From Trichinella spiralis (Eukaryota; Nematoda; Enoplea; Trichinellida; Trichinellidae): a DNA stretch of 64,000 bases. The notes under the pieces were generated by a model. The model had not been told where the DNA came from, did not search any database, and worked only from the letters and a program-made list of their open reading frames with translations. This document shows, piece after piece, positions 35,706 through 47,585 of the stretch (its first letter is position 1; every line of letters begins with the position of its first letter). Location: the NCBI GenBank assembly GCA_000181795.3, contig CM012953.1, positions 4,053,923-4,117,922 on the forward strand, read 5' to 3'. A program made the position numbers and the translations under genes.

Positions 35706-37966
35706 ATGGAATTGCAAGCATTGGTCCATGAAGTGGCGAACAATGCGTGCCAAAATTCATGCGATTTGCCAGAAGTTGTCGAAAATGATATCAATTCATA
35801 TCCAACTTTCCTTCTTATCCAAGCACTGCTAGGCGTTTGCAATTTTTTTTGCAATACATTGCTTTTTATCACTGTTTTGTTGAAGAAGAAAAGAAACAGG
35901 ATGGACAGATTTCTTGGAGGTAGGTATTCTTGGAAATTTACAAGTTTACAATTTGTTTTTTGTTTTGAATATTAATTTATGTAATTTATAAGTTATTTTG
36001 TTACGGAAAATCAGTTTTCATTTAATAAATTGTAAAGAATTTCAATTTATTTATTTATTTATTTATTTGCATCTTTTGTTTTCTTTTGATGCATCCTTTG
36101 TAAAATTGGTAATGTGTAAATCAGAGTTAAATTAATAATTTATTAGAAATATTTATTCTTAAATGATAGTTTAATTCATTGATTTAATTTTTACGCTATA
36201 TTATATCTCTTATTTTTTAATTTAGATCGCTATCTGCAAGCTCATTTTACTATTAAATTATCAACTCAGACTAAGATAAATTCTATTTCACTTCTCCCAT
36301 TGGATACATTTGATAAAAGTTAATGAAACTTTAAACAGTTGGTTTGTTTAATTTTAAAGGTTGAATTGTACAAAAACTAATCTGTTAACATTTACGTTAA
36401 CATTTTTCTAGCAAATAATAAAGCAAAGCAAAAAATAAGTGATGCATGGAACTAATTTTCTGTGGAAAGAAAGCAGCATTATTATTAAATTTTATTATTT
36501 AAATTGGCATTTCAGTTCACTGAGTTGAATTTTAATCCACAACAAAGAAGTGGAATAAAACATATAAGTATGCTTTAAATTGTAATTTAGCTTTGTAATT
36601 GTAATCGTTAACAATAAGTGGCTATGCACCAAGTTGTTTATACGTGGTATTTTCACTACAGATTGTAGTGAAATCCTCGGCTTCTTAAAGCTTTTATTTA
36701 TTTAAGAAATTTATTCATAGTATTTTGTTTTCCAAAGTCTAAAATTTGTAATTTTTTGTATTTTGATTTGTGTACGTATGATTGTGTTCTTTTATGAGCA
36801 AACTTCACTTCTCTATTTTTATATGCTTTTATTTTTCTTAATACTTTTTCGTGCATAATTGCAAAGTGGTGGATGATATATTTTTGTTTAATAATCTTTT
36901 AATTGATAATAATTAGTGACATTTATTACTAATTTCATGCTTTTATTGACATATTATTTGAAAAAGTAAAACGTTATTTATAATTTTAAGTAGTACTTAA
37001 TTTTTAGCTGTCTATTTTTTCAATTAAAAATTTGATTTTATATTTTATGTTTAAATATATTTTATTTTATTTCAGCCTTGTATTTTTATTAAATTTGTTA
37101 AGCTTTTTTGTTAAAATATTTGAATGTTGAGATTTGTGCACTCTAAAAGTAATGTAGAAATTGAATATCGGAATGGCTATTTGAGAATTTTAGGCTATGC
37201 AATTGGTTCTTCTTTACTCGGACTTGGATACTGCACTGAATATGTGAAACCTTTGATTATTGGTGACAGCAAAAGAATGGTCTATCCGATCACTTGCATA
37301 CTAACGAGCCCGAACGTAATTTTATATGCTCTTGGTGACAATTTGACTTCTTTATCCATTTTACTTATGTCCATAAATTCATTCGTTGCAATAACTTTTA
37401 CAAATGTAAGCTTGAACGCTCGTCGTTGCTTGGATCGGGCAGTTGCTTTATATGTACTTTTCACCGTTGTTGATGCAACATGGTGTTGGATCAGCGCTTT
37501 AACAAAAAGTGATCATGAAATCAGCATCATGTGTGATTATCTGGAATGTGTCAGCGAAGCATATGTTATTTATCATCTATTTTGTGTTAGCTTTCTTGGC
37601 ACAATAAGCATAATGATTTACGTTTTTGCTTTATCAATGCTAATGCGCAGAAAGTCGAATTGTTCAGGTATACGGGCAATACAAATCAGACGTGAAGCGA
37701 CTGTAATGAAGCAAGTGTTATTCATTGTTCTTGTTACATTTCTATTTTTGAACTTGCCTAATTTATTGGAATTGCTTAGCATGCTGCATTCATTAAATGA
37801 CTTAATATCTGATAATTTCTGGATTATACAGCATATTGGCTTTTCGTTTGCAGCCGTTTATCGTATAAGCAGTGACTCCGGTCTGCGTGAGTCGCTGGCT
37901 AAAATTGTCTTTTGTTTCAACAAAGTTGATGCAGCCGTCATAAATCTGACTAGCCGGAGAATCTGA
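35706..37966 (+). CDS. Seven-transmembrane chemoreceptor-type GPCR (nematode serpentine receptor, srsx-like)
   Basis: Exons 35706-35919 and 37158-37966 join in phase to 340 codons, though intron placement is inferred. An N-terminal extracellular part has two cysteines. TM1 is FLLIQALLGVCNFFCNTLLF. A basic first loop (KKKRNRM) leads to TM2 YLRILGYAIGSSLLGLGY, a pattern seen in srsx-type nematode receptors. TM3 (LTSLSILLMSINSFVAITF) is followed by RRCLDR in place of a canonical DRY box. TM4 (ALYVLFTVVDATWCWISAL), TM5 (FCVSFLGTISIMIYVFALSM), TM6 (VLFIVLVTFLFLNLPNLLEL) and a weak TM7 follow. The ligand is unknown. The single intron of 1.24 kb could hide another small exon. Confidence 0.7.
36045..36068. 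repeat. (TTTA)n microsatellite
   Basis: About six tandem TTTA units within the GPCR intron. Confidence 0.8.
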
Positions 37967-38773
37967 AATTCTATTGACCAATATTCATTGAAAAGAAATG
38001 CTCAATTAATCTTTCGCACAGTCTGATTCTGAACGCTGAGTTGTTTTCAATGAAGTTCATTATATCAATAAACAAGTACAAATACAAACAAATTTAGCTG
38101 ATTATTTTGCGCAACAAAGATATGTTTTTAAAATTAAATTTTCTGCATTCTACATATACATATATTTATAGATTCATATAGATGTTAATGTCAAATTTTT
38201 GAATTGTTTAGTTATAAGTAAGGAGCAAAATGAAATTTTAAAATACAATGATTAAAATTATATATATATATATATACGGAAGTTGCAATTCTAACAATTG
38301 TGAACATTTAATAATTATTTATTTTCTCACGTAAGCTTTTAGTCAAAAATGCTGTTTTGTTAAAGCAATCAGTTTACTAATAACAGAATGGAAATTATTT
38401 TTTTTGTTTATAAAGTATAACTCTAATTTTCATTATACTACTTTTAATATCTGCCAATTCATATATCTGTCAAATACTTTTAACTTTAATATAATAGTTT
38501 TTTTATTCAGTTTGCACAGAAAAAGGTAATAAGCATTGGATGCGTTGTTGGTTTTGTTTCACTTTTACTTTTGAATTTTTTCTTTTCTACTATCCACATC
38601 TCTTTTTTAAATAAACTTAATTAGCAAAAATATCCAATTTCACATTTTAACAAGCATTGCTCACTAATTATAAATTTCTTTTTTCAATTGTGAAAGCAGA
38701 AAATAGGGCCTTAAGCTGAATAATTCTTGTTCATTTATCTTGATTACGTTAAGAAGGCCATTAATAATTAATA
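37967..38773. other. Intergenic, AT-rich
   Basis: About 0.8 kb between the GPCR stop and the left end of the Tigger element. It holds an (AT)n tract near 38260-38275. Nothing else recognised. Confidence 0.5.
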
Positions 38774-38796
38774 CAGTGAAACCTGCATAAGTTGAA
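38774..38796. repeat. Left terminal inverted repeat of Tigger element
   Basis: Begins cagtgaaacctgcataagtt and matches the reverse complement of 39995-40017 at 21 of 23 positions. TA precedes it. Confidence 0.9.
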
Positions 38797-39138
38797 ACCT
38801 GTGTAAGTCATAAACCTGTCTAAGTTGAACAATTCTTCAATGTCACTTGCCACAGTATATCTCTTATCACTTGCGTAATGCTGTGTAAGTAAAATCTGCG
38901 TAACTTAGAAGTCGAACGGATGCGTCATGCTGATACATTAAATTTAAACCTGTGTATTTTGAACACATTTTATCCAGGTGAACCAGATGGTATTTGTGAT
39001 GTTATTGTGCGTCTATTATTTATGTGCTGTATTCTGCGTACCTGCGTTTAGGATACGGTAGTTTTGATACTATTTTTGCCTTAATCTTTTTTACTGCTTA
39101 TTTCTGCTACCCCTGTTATTCGACGTAAACGTTTATTG

Positions 39139-39897
39139 ATGAATCGTTCAAAAAAACCTCGAGTTCTTAATGAACTAACCCTACTGCAGAAAAGGGACGT
39201 TTTGGAGAAATTGCGCACAGGGAAAATGTCTATGCGAGAAGTTGCGTCTGAATATGGAATTGCTTTATCAACTGTGAGCAACATAAGGAAAAATGAAGCT
39301 CAAATTCTATCTCAGTTCGATGGCAGTTCATCGAAGTCAAGACGTCGGAGAATGCGCAAAACCGTCAATGCAGAAGTAAACGAGCTCATGTTTCAGTTCT
39401 TCGTTCGCTGTCGAGCCAAACTGATACCAATAACTGGACAATTGCTTCAAACGAAGGCAATCGATATTGCTAGAAGGATGGGCATAAATGATTTCCATGC
39501 CAGCAATGGTTGGCTGGAATCATTTACGCGTCGCCATAATGTAAAATTTCGCACGATTTCGGGTGAAGCAGCTGCGGTTGAACCGAGTGTAATTGATGAA
39601 CCGAGTGCTAATGTACATGAATGCACAGAAGGAATCGCTGATGAAATCGTCGAGGAGTTGTTGTCAAAGTCGACTGCCAAAGAGGTGTTATCAGAAGAAG
39701 TTGATGAGAAACTGACATATTCAGAAGCAATAACAATGATACGAAAATTACAAAGATATTCGTTTCAAGAACACCCTGATATAGCACCAACACTTTTACA
39801 AATAGAATCTAAGTTAGAAGTAATGGAAGCAGAAAAGCGCATCCGACGCAGCTGTCAAAATAGTATTTTTTATTACTTAACAGTTGATGACAAATAA
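39139..39897 (+). CDS. Tigger-derived DNA-binding protein without DDE domain
   Basis: An intact 252-residue ORF from the ATG at 39139. The N-terminus carries a psq/CENP-B-type helix-turn-helix (LTLLQKRDVLEKLRTGKMSM, then REVASEYGIALSTVSNIRKN). A second CENP-B-type HTH follows (KAIDIARRMGINDFHASNGW, LESFTRRHNVKFRTISGEAA). In Tigger transposases the next 200 or so residues are the DDE/D nuclease. Here the sequence passes straight to an acidic C-terminal helix region (LTYSEAITMIRKLQRYSFQE) of the type found at the transposase end. The deletion keeps the reading frame. The product could bind the element ends but cannot cut, so it may act as a repressor or as a recruited DNA-binding protein; that is inference. 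Confidence 0.82.
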   Translation: MNRSKKPRVLNELTLLQKRDVLEKLRTGKMSMREVASEYGIALSTVSNIRKNEAQILSQFDGSSSKSRRRRMRKTVNAEVNELMFQFFVRCRAKLIPITGQLLQTKAIDIARRMGINDFHASNGWLESFTRRHNVKFRTISGEAAAVEPSVIDEPSANVHECTEGIADEIVEELLSKSTAKEVLSEEVDEKLTYSEAITMIRKLQRYSFQEHPDIAPTLLQIESKLEVMEAEKRIRRSCQNSIFYYLTVDDK

Positions 39898-39994
39898 AAG
39901 AGTTGCCTATTTGTTGATTTTTGATGAACTGCCTTTTTTTCGACTAAACCCTTTAAAACCTTTCTAAGTTGAAAATTTCTCTGCACGGAGGGTG

Positions 39995-40017
39995 TTCAAC
40001 TTACACAGGTTTCACTG
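39995..40017. repeat. Right terminal inverted repeat of Tigger element
   Basis: Ends acacaggtttcactg and is followed by the TA target duplication. Confidence 0.9.
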
Positions 40018-41876
40018 TATTTCTCTCAGCAGAAGAAACTGAGATGCACCATAGATTCGTTTGGGCAATTTTATTTTGTAACTTTCAATCACCCTTATTA
40101 AATTATTAAAAGAGTGCATTATTTGAAAACGAGTAAATAGTGCAATATTTTTTGAGCAGTTTTTTGTAATTATAATTTATATCGATTGTTTAACAAAACT
40201 TCGAAGGTTTCCATGACAACTCATCGTTAGTAGTTAAAATTTTTTAAATAAAACTTTTTAAAATTTAAACATTAAAGTTTGCATTTTCTAGTTTGTATAT
40301 TATGTTATCTGCAAAATAAATGAGAATTCAGTGACATTTCAGATTCGTCCTGACTGGCAAAACCACATGGTGAACAACTTACTAGTGCCACATGGTGTGC
40401 AAATTCAAAATTCGGTAAAATTTAATTGTTTTATTTTGTTTACTGAAGTAAATTTCAATAGTCAGTGTTTCAATACAAAATACAAAAATGAATAAGCAAA
40501 ATTTAATCTTTCCTAGTATGTATAGTATCATTTAATGAAATTCATTTTCATTAACAATATTTATTAATGCTACTTGTTCAAAAAACAAAAATAAAAAGAA
40601 TTTTCCTTTTTATTTATAGCTGTAGTTAAAGCGGAAATTTTTTTCTCTCATGTGCTCTGAAGAACAGCTTTTTTAATAAGCTTTGTGAAAGCTAGAAATG
40701 AAATTTCCAGCAGACATGCACACATAATGCTTTGATTAAATTAAATTAAATTAATTTATATTGATTATCTCATCAGAAATATTTACTGATTTTATCATTA
40801 CTTATTAGAAATATTTACTACTGTTATAATTTTAAGAATTGGAAAAGGAACTGTTGTTTATTGAAAAATTTCAGCAAGCATTTTAACTCTCTATCAAATT
40901 ATTCTAGCTGCATTTTCTTCATTTCTTGTCAGTGGGTTTTTATTAATGATTGGAAATTATTTTAAAATATGATGATTCAGTTGCATTGCCAAATTTTCAT
41001 TTTAATTGAAAAAACATATTGCAAATGCCTAATACTGCTCATTAATTTTATAATTTTTTAAACACAGAACAAAAGTAAATAAGAAACACCAAAATGCTTA
41101 ACAATTTTTGAAATTAATTATATGCTAAAAAGAAAAGGCCTAACTTTTATGCTAAAAATACATACAATTTCAATAAAATAACTTTGTGTATATAAATAAA
41201 TATATAAATAAAAGTAAATAAATAAATAATATTATTTATATTTTGATTTTATCAGTATGCATTACTAAATGGTAAAATCATTGAAATTACTTAATAAGTT
41301 TCTAAAATTGAAATTCTATGAAGCATAATCAAATTTGTTTTTATTTATTTAAATTTATTTCAAGTATTAAATGCGATATGAAATTTACTTTTTATTTTAG
41401 AATGCTTGATAACACTGATTGATGATGTTTTCTGAGAAAGGGCATTTCTGACTAGAGCAATGAGAAAAGAAAGACAAGCTAAAACTTAAACGTCAAATAA
41501 ATATTTAGACGAATTAATTTCGACCGCTTGTTTTGACAACTTTTTTTAGGCTAAAATATTTTGATATGAATGGGTTGACGGTGCAAAAGATGCTTTAAAA
41601 GAATCATGCGAAGCAGGATGTGTGCGTGAAGCAAAAAATTGCATTCATTGCAAAACTCAAGAGGTGCGTTAGTTAAACTAGGTGAACAAAACAAAGGTGA
41701 AATATTAAAAAACTACTTACAGTATAATGATTGGTTTAATGTCAGCACTTGGCATGTCTCAATTTTGTAGACATCAAAATTTCTGCAGTATTGTCTTTTG
41801 CAGTACGCTTTAAATACTTTATTTATTGAAAGTTGACTTTATTTAATTAACAGTCTGTTTGCAGTGGAAAGGAGCT
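40018..41876. other. Region upstream of PAN-domain gene, with two candidate exons
   Basis: AT-rich. Two splice-bounded phase-0 blocks are visible. 40343-40414 lies between tttcag and gtaaaa and encodes IRPDWQNHMVNNLLVPHGVQ... . 41550-41663 lies between tttttag and gtgcgt and encodes a Cys-rich segment with CEAGCVREAKNCIHC. Both could be read in phase into the exon at 41865, but the second has a TGA as its fifth codon. They may be remnants of an older, longer gene or exons of another transcript. Confidence 0.35.
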
Positions 41877-44120
41877 ATGTTTATTTTTATTGCAATTAAT
41901 ATTGCTGTTCTTTCAGCACAATTTTTTGAAAATGGACATAAAAAGTTTGCAAAGAGTGTTTTGTTAAAATTAGCTAAAATAAAAGAAGAAAATGAGCATC
42001 ATCGTTCAAGTAAGTTAAATTTTTGGCTCTTTATTGAAGTTAATTTATTGAATTTTTTAAATGATGGTTTTTTATTCAATGTTTCATTTATTTTATACGT
42101 ACTGTTCAGAACATTAAAAAACTGTATAAAACTTTCAGTGACAAAATATATGAAAACTTATTTATATAACTCTTACTTTTCCACGTTTTTTTATGCTTAT
42201 TGTTTGTTTGTTGTATTGTGCTATTGATGAAATACAATTGGATAACTGCATATAATTTTATCAGAAATGTGTTTCAGTTCATTGAATTTCATTTTCATAA
42301 AACTGAAAACTGCCTAATTATATAAAACCGTATTTTTTATTATAATTAATTAATATTTGTTATTTACATTATATAATTTTTTATTTATACAAATACAAAA
42401 TAATGGATTTGTATTGATTGTTCACGTGCAAACTCAATTCAAGGAACAATGACTCATTGTCCAATAAAGGGAATCTAATGATCACCAATAAGCAATGCAT
42501 TAAATAATTTGACCAATCAAAAATAGAAAATTGAGATAAAATAGGGTGGAAGAGTGATGACCGTAAAGCAGCGTTTCTCAAATGGGATTTCGCGAAATAC
42601 TGTCACAAGTGCAAATTGTCTGAAAAAGTGTTGAAAAAGAAAAAAAGCATTTGAAAAATTATGCAGGGGTTCCGCGAGACAAAAAATTACATTTAGGGTT
42701 CCGCGATGATAAAACTGTTGAGAAACGCTGCCGTAAAAAACGGATTTTGTAACATATGCATTTGCTACTGCTTACTTGAAAACAAAAACATATTATAAAT
42801 TTTAGAATTTGATGTATAATAATACATGCAATGCAAAATTACTTCACTTCCCTTCATTTTCACTGAATGAAAGTTGATTATTTGTTAATTTTAAAAAATA
42901 ATTTTCTGATCATGCAACATCAGTTTTATATTCATGAAATGTTTCAGCCTGTGAAATACTTAATCATTATAATACTTCCAAAACTTCTGATTTAAACATA
43001 TGATTCATTTCATTTTTATTTTAAACAATTAAAGTTTTCAGTTTCAAACTTCTTTGCAAAATTAAACATATGAAATGCGTTGCGTAACGCAACATATCCG
43101 CATATTTGTAGTTACTTTTTTCTGCACAAATGAATTACTGGTCATATCAAAGGTAATTAGAAACTGTTTGATTGATAATATATTAATTTATTTTATTTTA
43201 GTATCACAATTTTATTGTTTATCATAACTTGAAACTATATAAATAATTAAATATCGCATTTAAAGTGCAATACAAGACCAATTTATTTTCGTGTTTATCA
43301 TTTTTACCCAATATTTCATTGGTATTTATAATAAAATCTCAGTTACTAATTTTTAACAGTTTTTTCTTAATCAGATTTTCCAGTTAATTTCAGTTTTTTC
43401 TTAGATTTTAACGGTTTCACTTTATATGAAGGTTATCGTTTGAGTGGATGCAAACAACTTCCACAGTTTGACCCTTTCATAACAGATGAAAGTTGTTCAG
43501 AGCAGTGCAGTGCAGATGATCATTGCTCTGCATTTGTTTTCAATCATAAAGAAGAAAACTGCCAGCTGTTTAATTTAGAAAGAAGAAGTACAAGTTTATG
43601 CAAGCGAGTTGCAAATCAATCTTGGTCACTTTATGAAAAGCAAAGAAATAATAATGGTAAGATCTTTTTCTAGTTATTGCAATTTTCTCATTTTTGACAG
43701 AATACTACATTTGACATATTCCAACAATAAGCATTAAATAATGCAAGGTAGAATTAAAAAATTGATAAACTAATTATAAATACCATTTTCTCAAAAGGTA
43801 ATGGCATTTTTCAATTTATGAAGCCATTAGAGAGCATTTTAAATATTTTAATTTTTTCAGGACGGTGCATGCAGTTTACAGTTACACGCCAATCAGCTTT
43901 AGAAAACTGTGGATTAGGATTAGCTCTTGGAGATGAAATTAAACTGGCTTTTCATGACTGCAAAAATTACTGCATCGGTGCAAACTGGTGTCAAGCATTT
44001 GAATACAGCAACGATTCTCATTGTGTTGGCTACCAGCAAAAGGCAGAGAAAATGAAAAATGATGCGTGCGTTCGCATACATAATCCATCAACGGATTTAT
44101 ATGAAAAAATCTGTGAATAA
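41877..44120 (+). CDS. Secreted PAN/Apple-like cysteine-rich protein
   Basis: Exons 41877-42009, 43405-43656 and 43861-44120 join in phase to 214 codons. The ATG at 41877 gives a good signal peptide (MFIFIAINIAVLSA) and lies 12 bases after a tttgcag. Two Cys-rich modules follow. The first (about residues 46-125) runs LYEGYRLSGC...ESCSEQCSADDHCSAFVF...ENCQLFNLE, the typical PAN/Apple pattern (C...C...C..C..F.Y....C.L). The second (about 130-210) has GRCMQFTV...DCKNYCIGANWCQAFEYS...HCVGYQQK. PAN modules bind proteins or sugars in secreted and mucosal proteins; the partner here is unknown. The first intron (1.4 kb) carries a hAT MITE. The stop codon is embedded in a gaataaaa polyadenylation-like signal. 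Confidence 0.72.
42569..42730. mobile_element. hAT-type MITE, copy 1
   Basis: A 162-bp element with terminal inverted repeats cagcgtttctcaa and ttgagaaacgctg. It is flanked by an 8-bp target duplication, ccgtaaag (42561-42568) and ccgtaaaa (42731-42738), with one mismatch. TIR sequence and 8-bp duplication are typical of hAT elements. It has no coding sequence and lies in the first intron of the PAN-domain gene. A second copy at 47877-48032 matches it in reverse orientation. Confidence 0.88.
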
Positions 44121-44500
44121 AATACTATTAAAAGCATCTTTCACGCGTTAAAAGACTTAATTGCTCTATTTAGAAATTTTGCTAAATATATTATATGCAC
44201 ATTATATATGCAAATTAATATTATACATACAAATATGTATATGCACAATAATATATTAAACTGTATTACTATGATATCTTTATGATCGTGTATCTTTATT
44301 ATGCCTTTATTTGAATTTAGTAATTACAAAGTATTTAAACTCGATGATAATATCATATTCTTAATAAAATTGTAGATTGTAGATGTAGATCAAAAAACTT
44401 TCTGAATCTGAATAACTTCTGAAAACAAAACAATACAAAACTAATAAAAACGGTACAAGAGTGAATAAAAGTAAATAATGCAGTTTTGCAGAAAAGGCTG
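44121..44500. other. Intergenic, AT-rich
   Basis: 3' flank of the PAN-domain gene up to the decayed MULE. No features recognised. Confidence 0.5.
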
Positions 44501-45844
44501 GCACTCAATAATTCTCCCCCTCAGGTAATAGGTCAGATGCACAGCTCTTAAGAACTGTTCCACTGTACGCGTACCGCCATCGTATTCTGCAGTCAATGCT
44601 GTTATGCGTTGCTGCAGTTCTTCATACTTTTTATTTTTTATCTGTAAATCATTGGCGGTGACGCGTTCTCATGTCATTTGTTGAATCAACGTTTCCGTTG
44701 AACCCTGCTCATCGATCAGCAACTGGAGCAGTTCATAAAAGCTGAGGTGTCGCTTCCCTGCAAGTCGGTTCATTTTGAAGTGCTAGCCTTCCAAATCATT
44801 GTTTGTGCCAATATTTACATTATATACATTCCACAGAGGCAGTCTGTCATAAGGCATCCATTCCACTCGAAAATAATTGAACAAGGCTGCTACTGAACCC
44901 GTAGCACCTCTGCCAAGCAGTTCCACGGCAGCAGGTACATCACGAAGCGGCAAAGAAGCCATTACCAGCAACATTTTGACTATTTTTTTGGTTGCTGCTT
45001 CATGGATGTAACTGGTACGCATCCCGAGATCCGTCACCTTCCGCAGAACTGGCAGGAGTGGAAGGAACAACCTTGTATGTGGACCCCTGGAAATGCCCCT
45101 ACAGTGCAGGGATCAGGGCGGTCTCAAAATCGCAAATAGTTGTTTGCGGCTGAAAGGCAATCTATAACGCTACCGCCTTTAAAATTAAATTATGAACATA
45201 CATGGTACGTGGTAAGATCTTTTCAGACAGTTAAACAATAAACAAGTGGCACTAATTTACCCCCGCAATAAAAACATGGATGGTGAACATCTATCTGCTG
45301 GTACCATTCTGGAACTATTTTGAAAGTTCCATCCATGGACCAGACAGAATGATCAAATAAAATGGATAAATTTTCTTCTGTACATAATATTAAAATATAA
45401 TTATGTGCATTATTATACAATAAAAAGTGGCAATCAGACTTCGTCATTCGCCAGTGGCTCCAGCTGCTGACGAGTTGATGGAAGTCTTGGAAATTTTTGT
45501 GCCCGTTTTCTGTACATCGCCGTTTTAGCACTTTTATACGCTGGAAACTGACCAGCAGATGCACTGCTGGCTTCTTCATGGTAAATTTGCGGGACGGTCT
45601 TCATTTCCTCCGCCAAGTTCGTGTAGATCGAACCCCGTCATCCTTTTTTAACCTACATGATAAACTTGAATTGAATGAACGGATATGAGATATTAGATAA
45701 AATATTATTTACCCGACGACAAACCCACTGCTTATCTTCCATGTTCGTACGTTTCAAATGGTAAACTCTTCCTTCATGTACTAAATTGTAATTACCTCTT
45801 TCATTTAAAACCAAATGCAAATTGTCAGCCATCAGATAAGACAA
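44500..45844 (-). mobile_element. Decayed Mutator-like transposon (MULE) with FLYWCH finger
   Basis: Minus-strand fragments occur in the order of a FLYWCH-MULE transposase. At 45844-45690 is a FLYWCH-like finger (LHLVLNERGNYNLVHEGRVY, then WVCRR). At 45616-45223 a region with SAKTAMYRKRAQKFPRLP and the MULE catalytic start SILFDHSVWSMDGTFKIVPE, then CLTV. At 45070-44783 the late domain NYFRVEWMPYDRLPLWNVYN...NNDLEG. At 44780-44500 a tail with KMNRLAGKRHLSFYELLQLL and TAEYDGGTRTVEQFLRA. Frames change between blocks and stops interrupt them (near 45225 and 44668), so it is an inactive copy. Terminal inverted repeats and the 9-bp duplication were not located; ends are approximate. Confidence 0.8.
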
Positions 45845-47279
45845 ATCAGAGCAAAGTCAAGCACAGAGAAGAGATAAATGGTAAGATGGTGAAAATAATG
45901 TTCATTTCTGATTACATATATAAAAATCTGCTCCCACTGTTTGTAAATAAATTTGTTTCCTGTTGAAATTTATCTAGATTTGATGTAAACTTCCGGGTGT
46001 AATGTCACAATACTGAATAATCTGTTTGAAAAATCTGGAATGTTGTAGCAACACTTCCAATTTCCGGGTTACAAATGACACTACTGCTAACGTTACGTTT
46101 TAGCTCGCAATTTCACTTAATTTTACGCATGATATGATGATATTTTATATGATACGCATGATATTTTACGCATATGCCTTTGTCAAACATTGTTCGCGTT
46201 TCACATAAGTTGGTAAAGGCGATTTTAATACAAAGGGAAAATGCACAATTGACAAATTGTTCACAGTTGCAGCTTTCAAGCTTACCCAAGAAGTGACAAC
46301 TACTAAATTGTTAGCATCTGATTAATTTCTTGATTTTACTGGGAGTGTTCTTTCTTGTTTGCAATCCAAGAATTTTACTTTGATATTTGTAAAGTTTCTT
46401 TCATTACAAAACAAACATCCATATATGTATTTATATACATGTCGATGAGGTTTGCTGTTTGTATGAAAAAATTTGTTTGACGTACATGCATTTCATATAA
46501 AATGCAGTCTAACTTCATTAAGTGCATAAGATTTTGACCAAAAAATTCCCTGTAGTTAATTAAACGGTAAAATAATGGATAAGTGCATGGAAATTCTTGC
46601 CAAATTCCATGCTCACTTAACCAAGTTCAAATGTAATTTGAAATGCAACATCAAACGGATCAGCTACATTACAGGCGCTGCTTTTGATGCGAAATATTTA
46701 AATATTTCGTTATCATTGAAATACACATTGAAAGGTTGCAAATGCAAATGGTATGTTGAATTGAATGGTTGCTTTGAAAGATGTTGAAATAGAAAGTTTA
46801 CAATTTACACCAAATGTATAAATAAATTTTTCTTTATTTGTAAATAATATTGCAGATTTTTTTATTTAAATAAAAAATAGGAAGAAAAACAATAACACAG
46901 GTAAAAGGGAGCAAAACTTTGTGAAGTTGAAAGTAAAATTCTTTGATTGCTAACAAGAAAGATTATCAGAGAACAGTCAGGCTAAAATTAGAAACGTATT
47001 CCGATGCTAACATTCGGCAATCACTACTCTTAGTTTTAGCTGAATGGCTACGATCACTTGTTAATTTTTCCATTTTATTACAGTCGCCTTTAGCTACTCA
47101 TCAGAACAATTTCTGACAAACATACACGTCTATATGAACAGCACTCTCTTTTTTATATCAATCAAAAAATTCAGTTTTTTCTGTAAAAATTAAATTTATG
47201 ATATCATAAAGTTAAGAAAAATTATCAGTTATGGTGCCATGAATACATAAATTGAAAACAGTGAAACCTTGAATTAGAA

Positions 47280-47400
47280 AACTTGCCATTGACAGATAGA
47301 AAACGAATATTTAACAAATGGAACTTCTTAGAGTGACAACCATTCATTTAAATGTGAAAAAGCAGGCGAAGTTCCCTTTGGGAAATTCAGTTCTACTCAT
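47280..47400. repeat. Diverged interspersed repeat, copy A
   Basis: Shares agagtgacaac and gaaaaagcaggcgaagt...gggaaattcagttcta with copy B at 47690-47860 in the same order and orientation. The family is unknown. Confidence 0.45.
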
Positions 47401-47585
47401 TATTAAATTATAAGAAAAACTTTGAATTTATGCTTTAAACATTGTTTACTTAGTTTCTTTATAGTTTCTGTTACTTCCTGTAATTACAGTATAAACTTAA
47501 CGTACAAAAATTCAGTAAGATAAAGGTTAATGCGATCATTCAAGTGATGAGTTATATTATATTTGTACTGCATTGCATTGTGTCT

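Larger units (their letters stand above)
38774..40017 (+). mobile_element. pogo/Tigger DNA transposon, non-autonomous (internally deleted)
   Basis: A 1244-bp element with terminal inverted repeats of about 23 bp: left starts cagtgaaacctg at 38774, right ends caggtttcactg at 40017, differing at two positions. It is flanked by TA on both sides (38772-38773 and 40018-40019), the target site of Tc1/mariner-pogo elements. Subterminal copies of the aaacctg...taagttgaa motif (for example near 38796 and 38813, and at about 39957-39975) look like transposase-binding sites. Inside is one uninterrupted ORF with a Tigger-type DNA-binding region but no DDE catalytic domain. The near-perfect ends and intact ORF suggest a fairly young insertion. 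Confidence 0.9.

Noticed and set aside
41562-41564. TGA as a selenocysteine codon
   Set aside because: No known selenoprotein family fits and no SECIS element was identified by eye; a decayed exon or separate transcript is more likely.
46575-46787. 70-codon open frame with seven cysteines
   Set aside because: No signal peptide, no splice context and no recognised family; it lies in repeat-bearing intergenic DNA.
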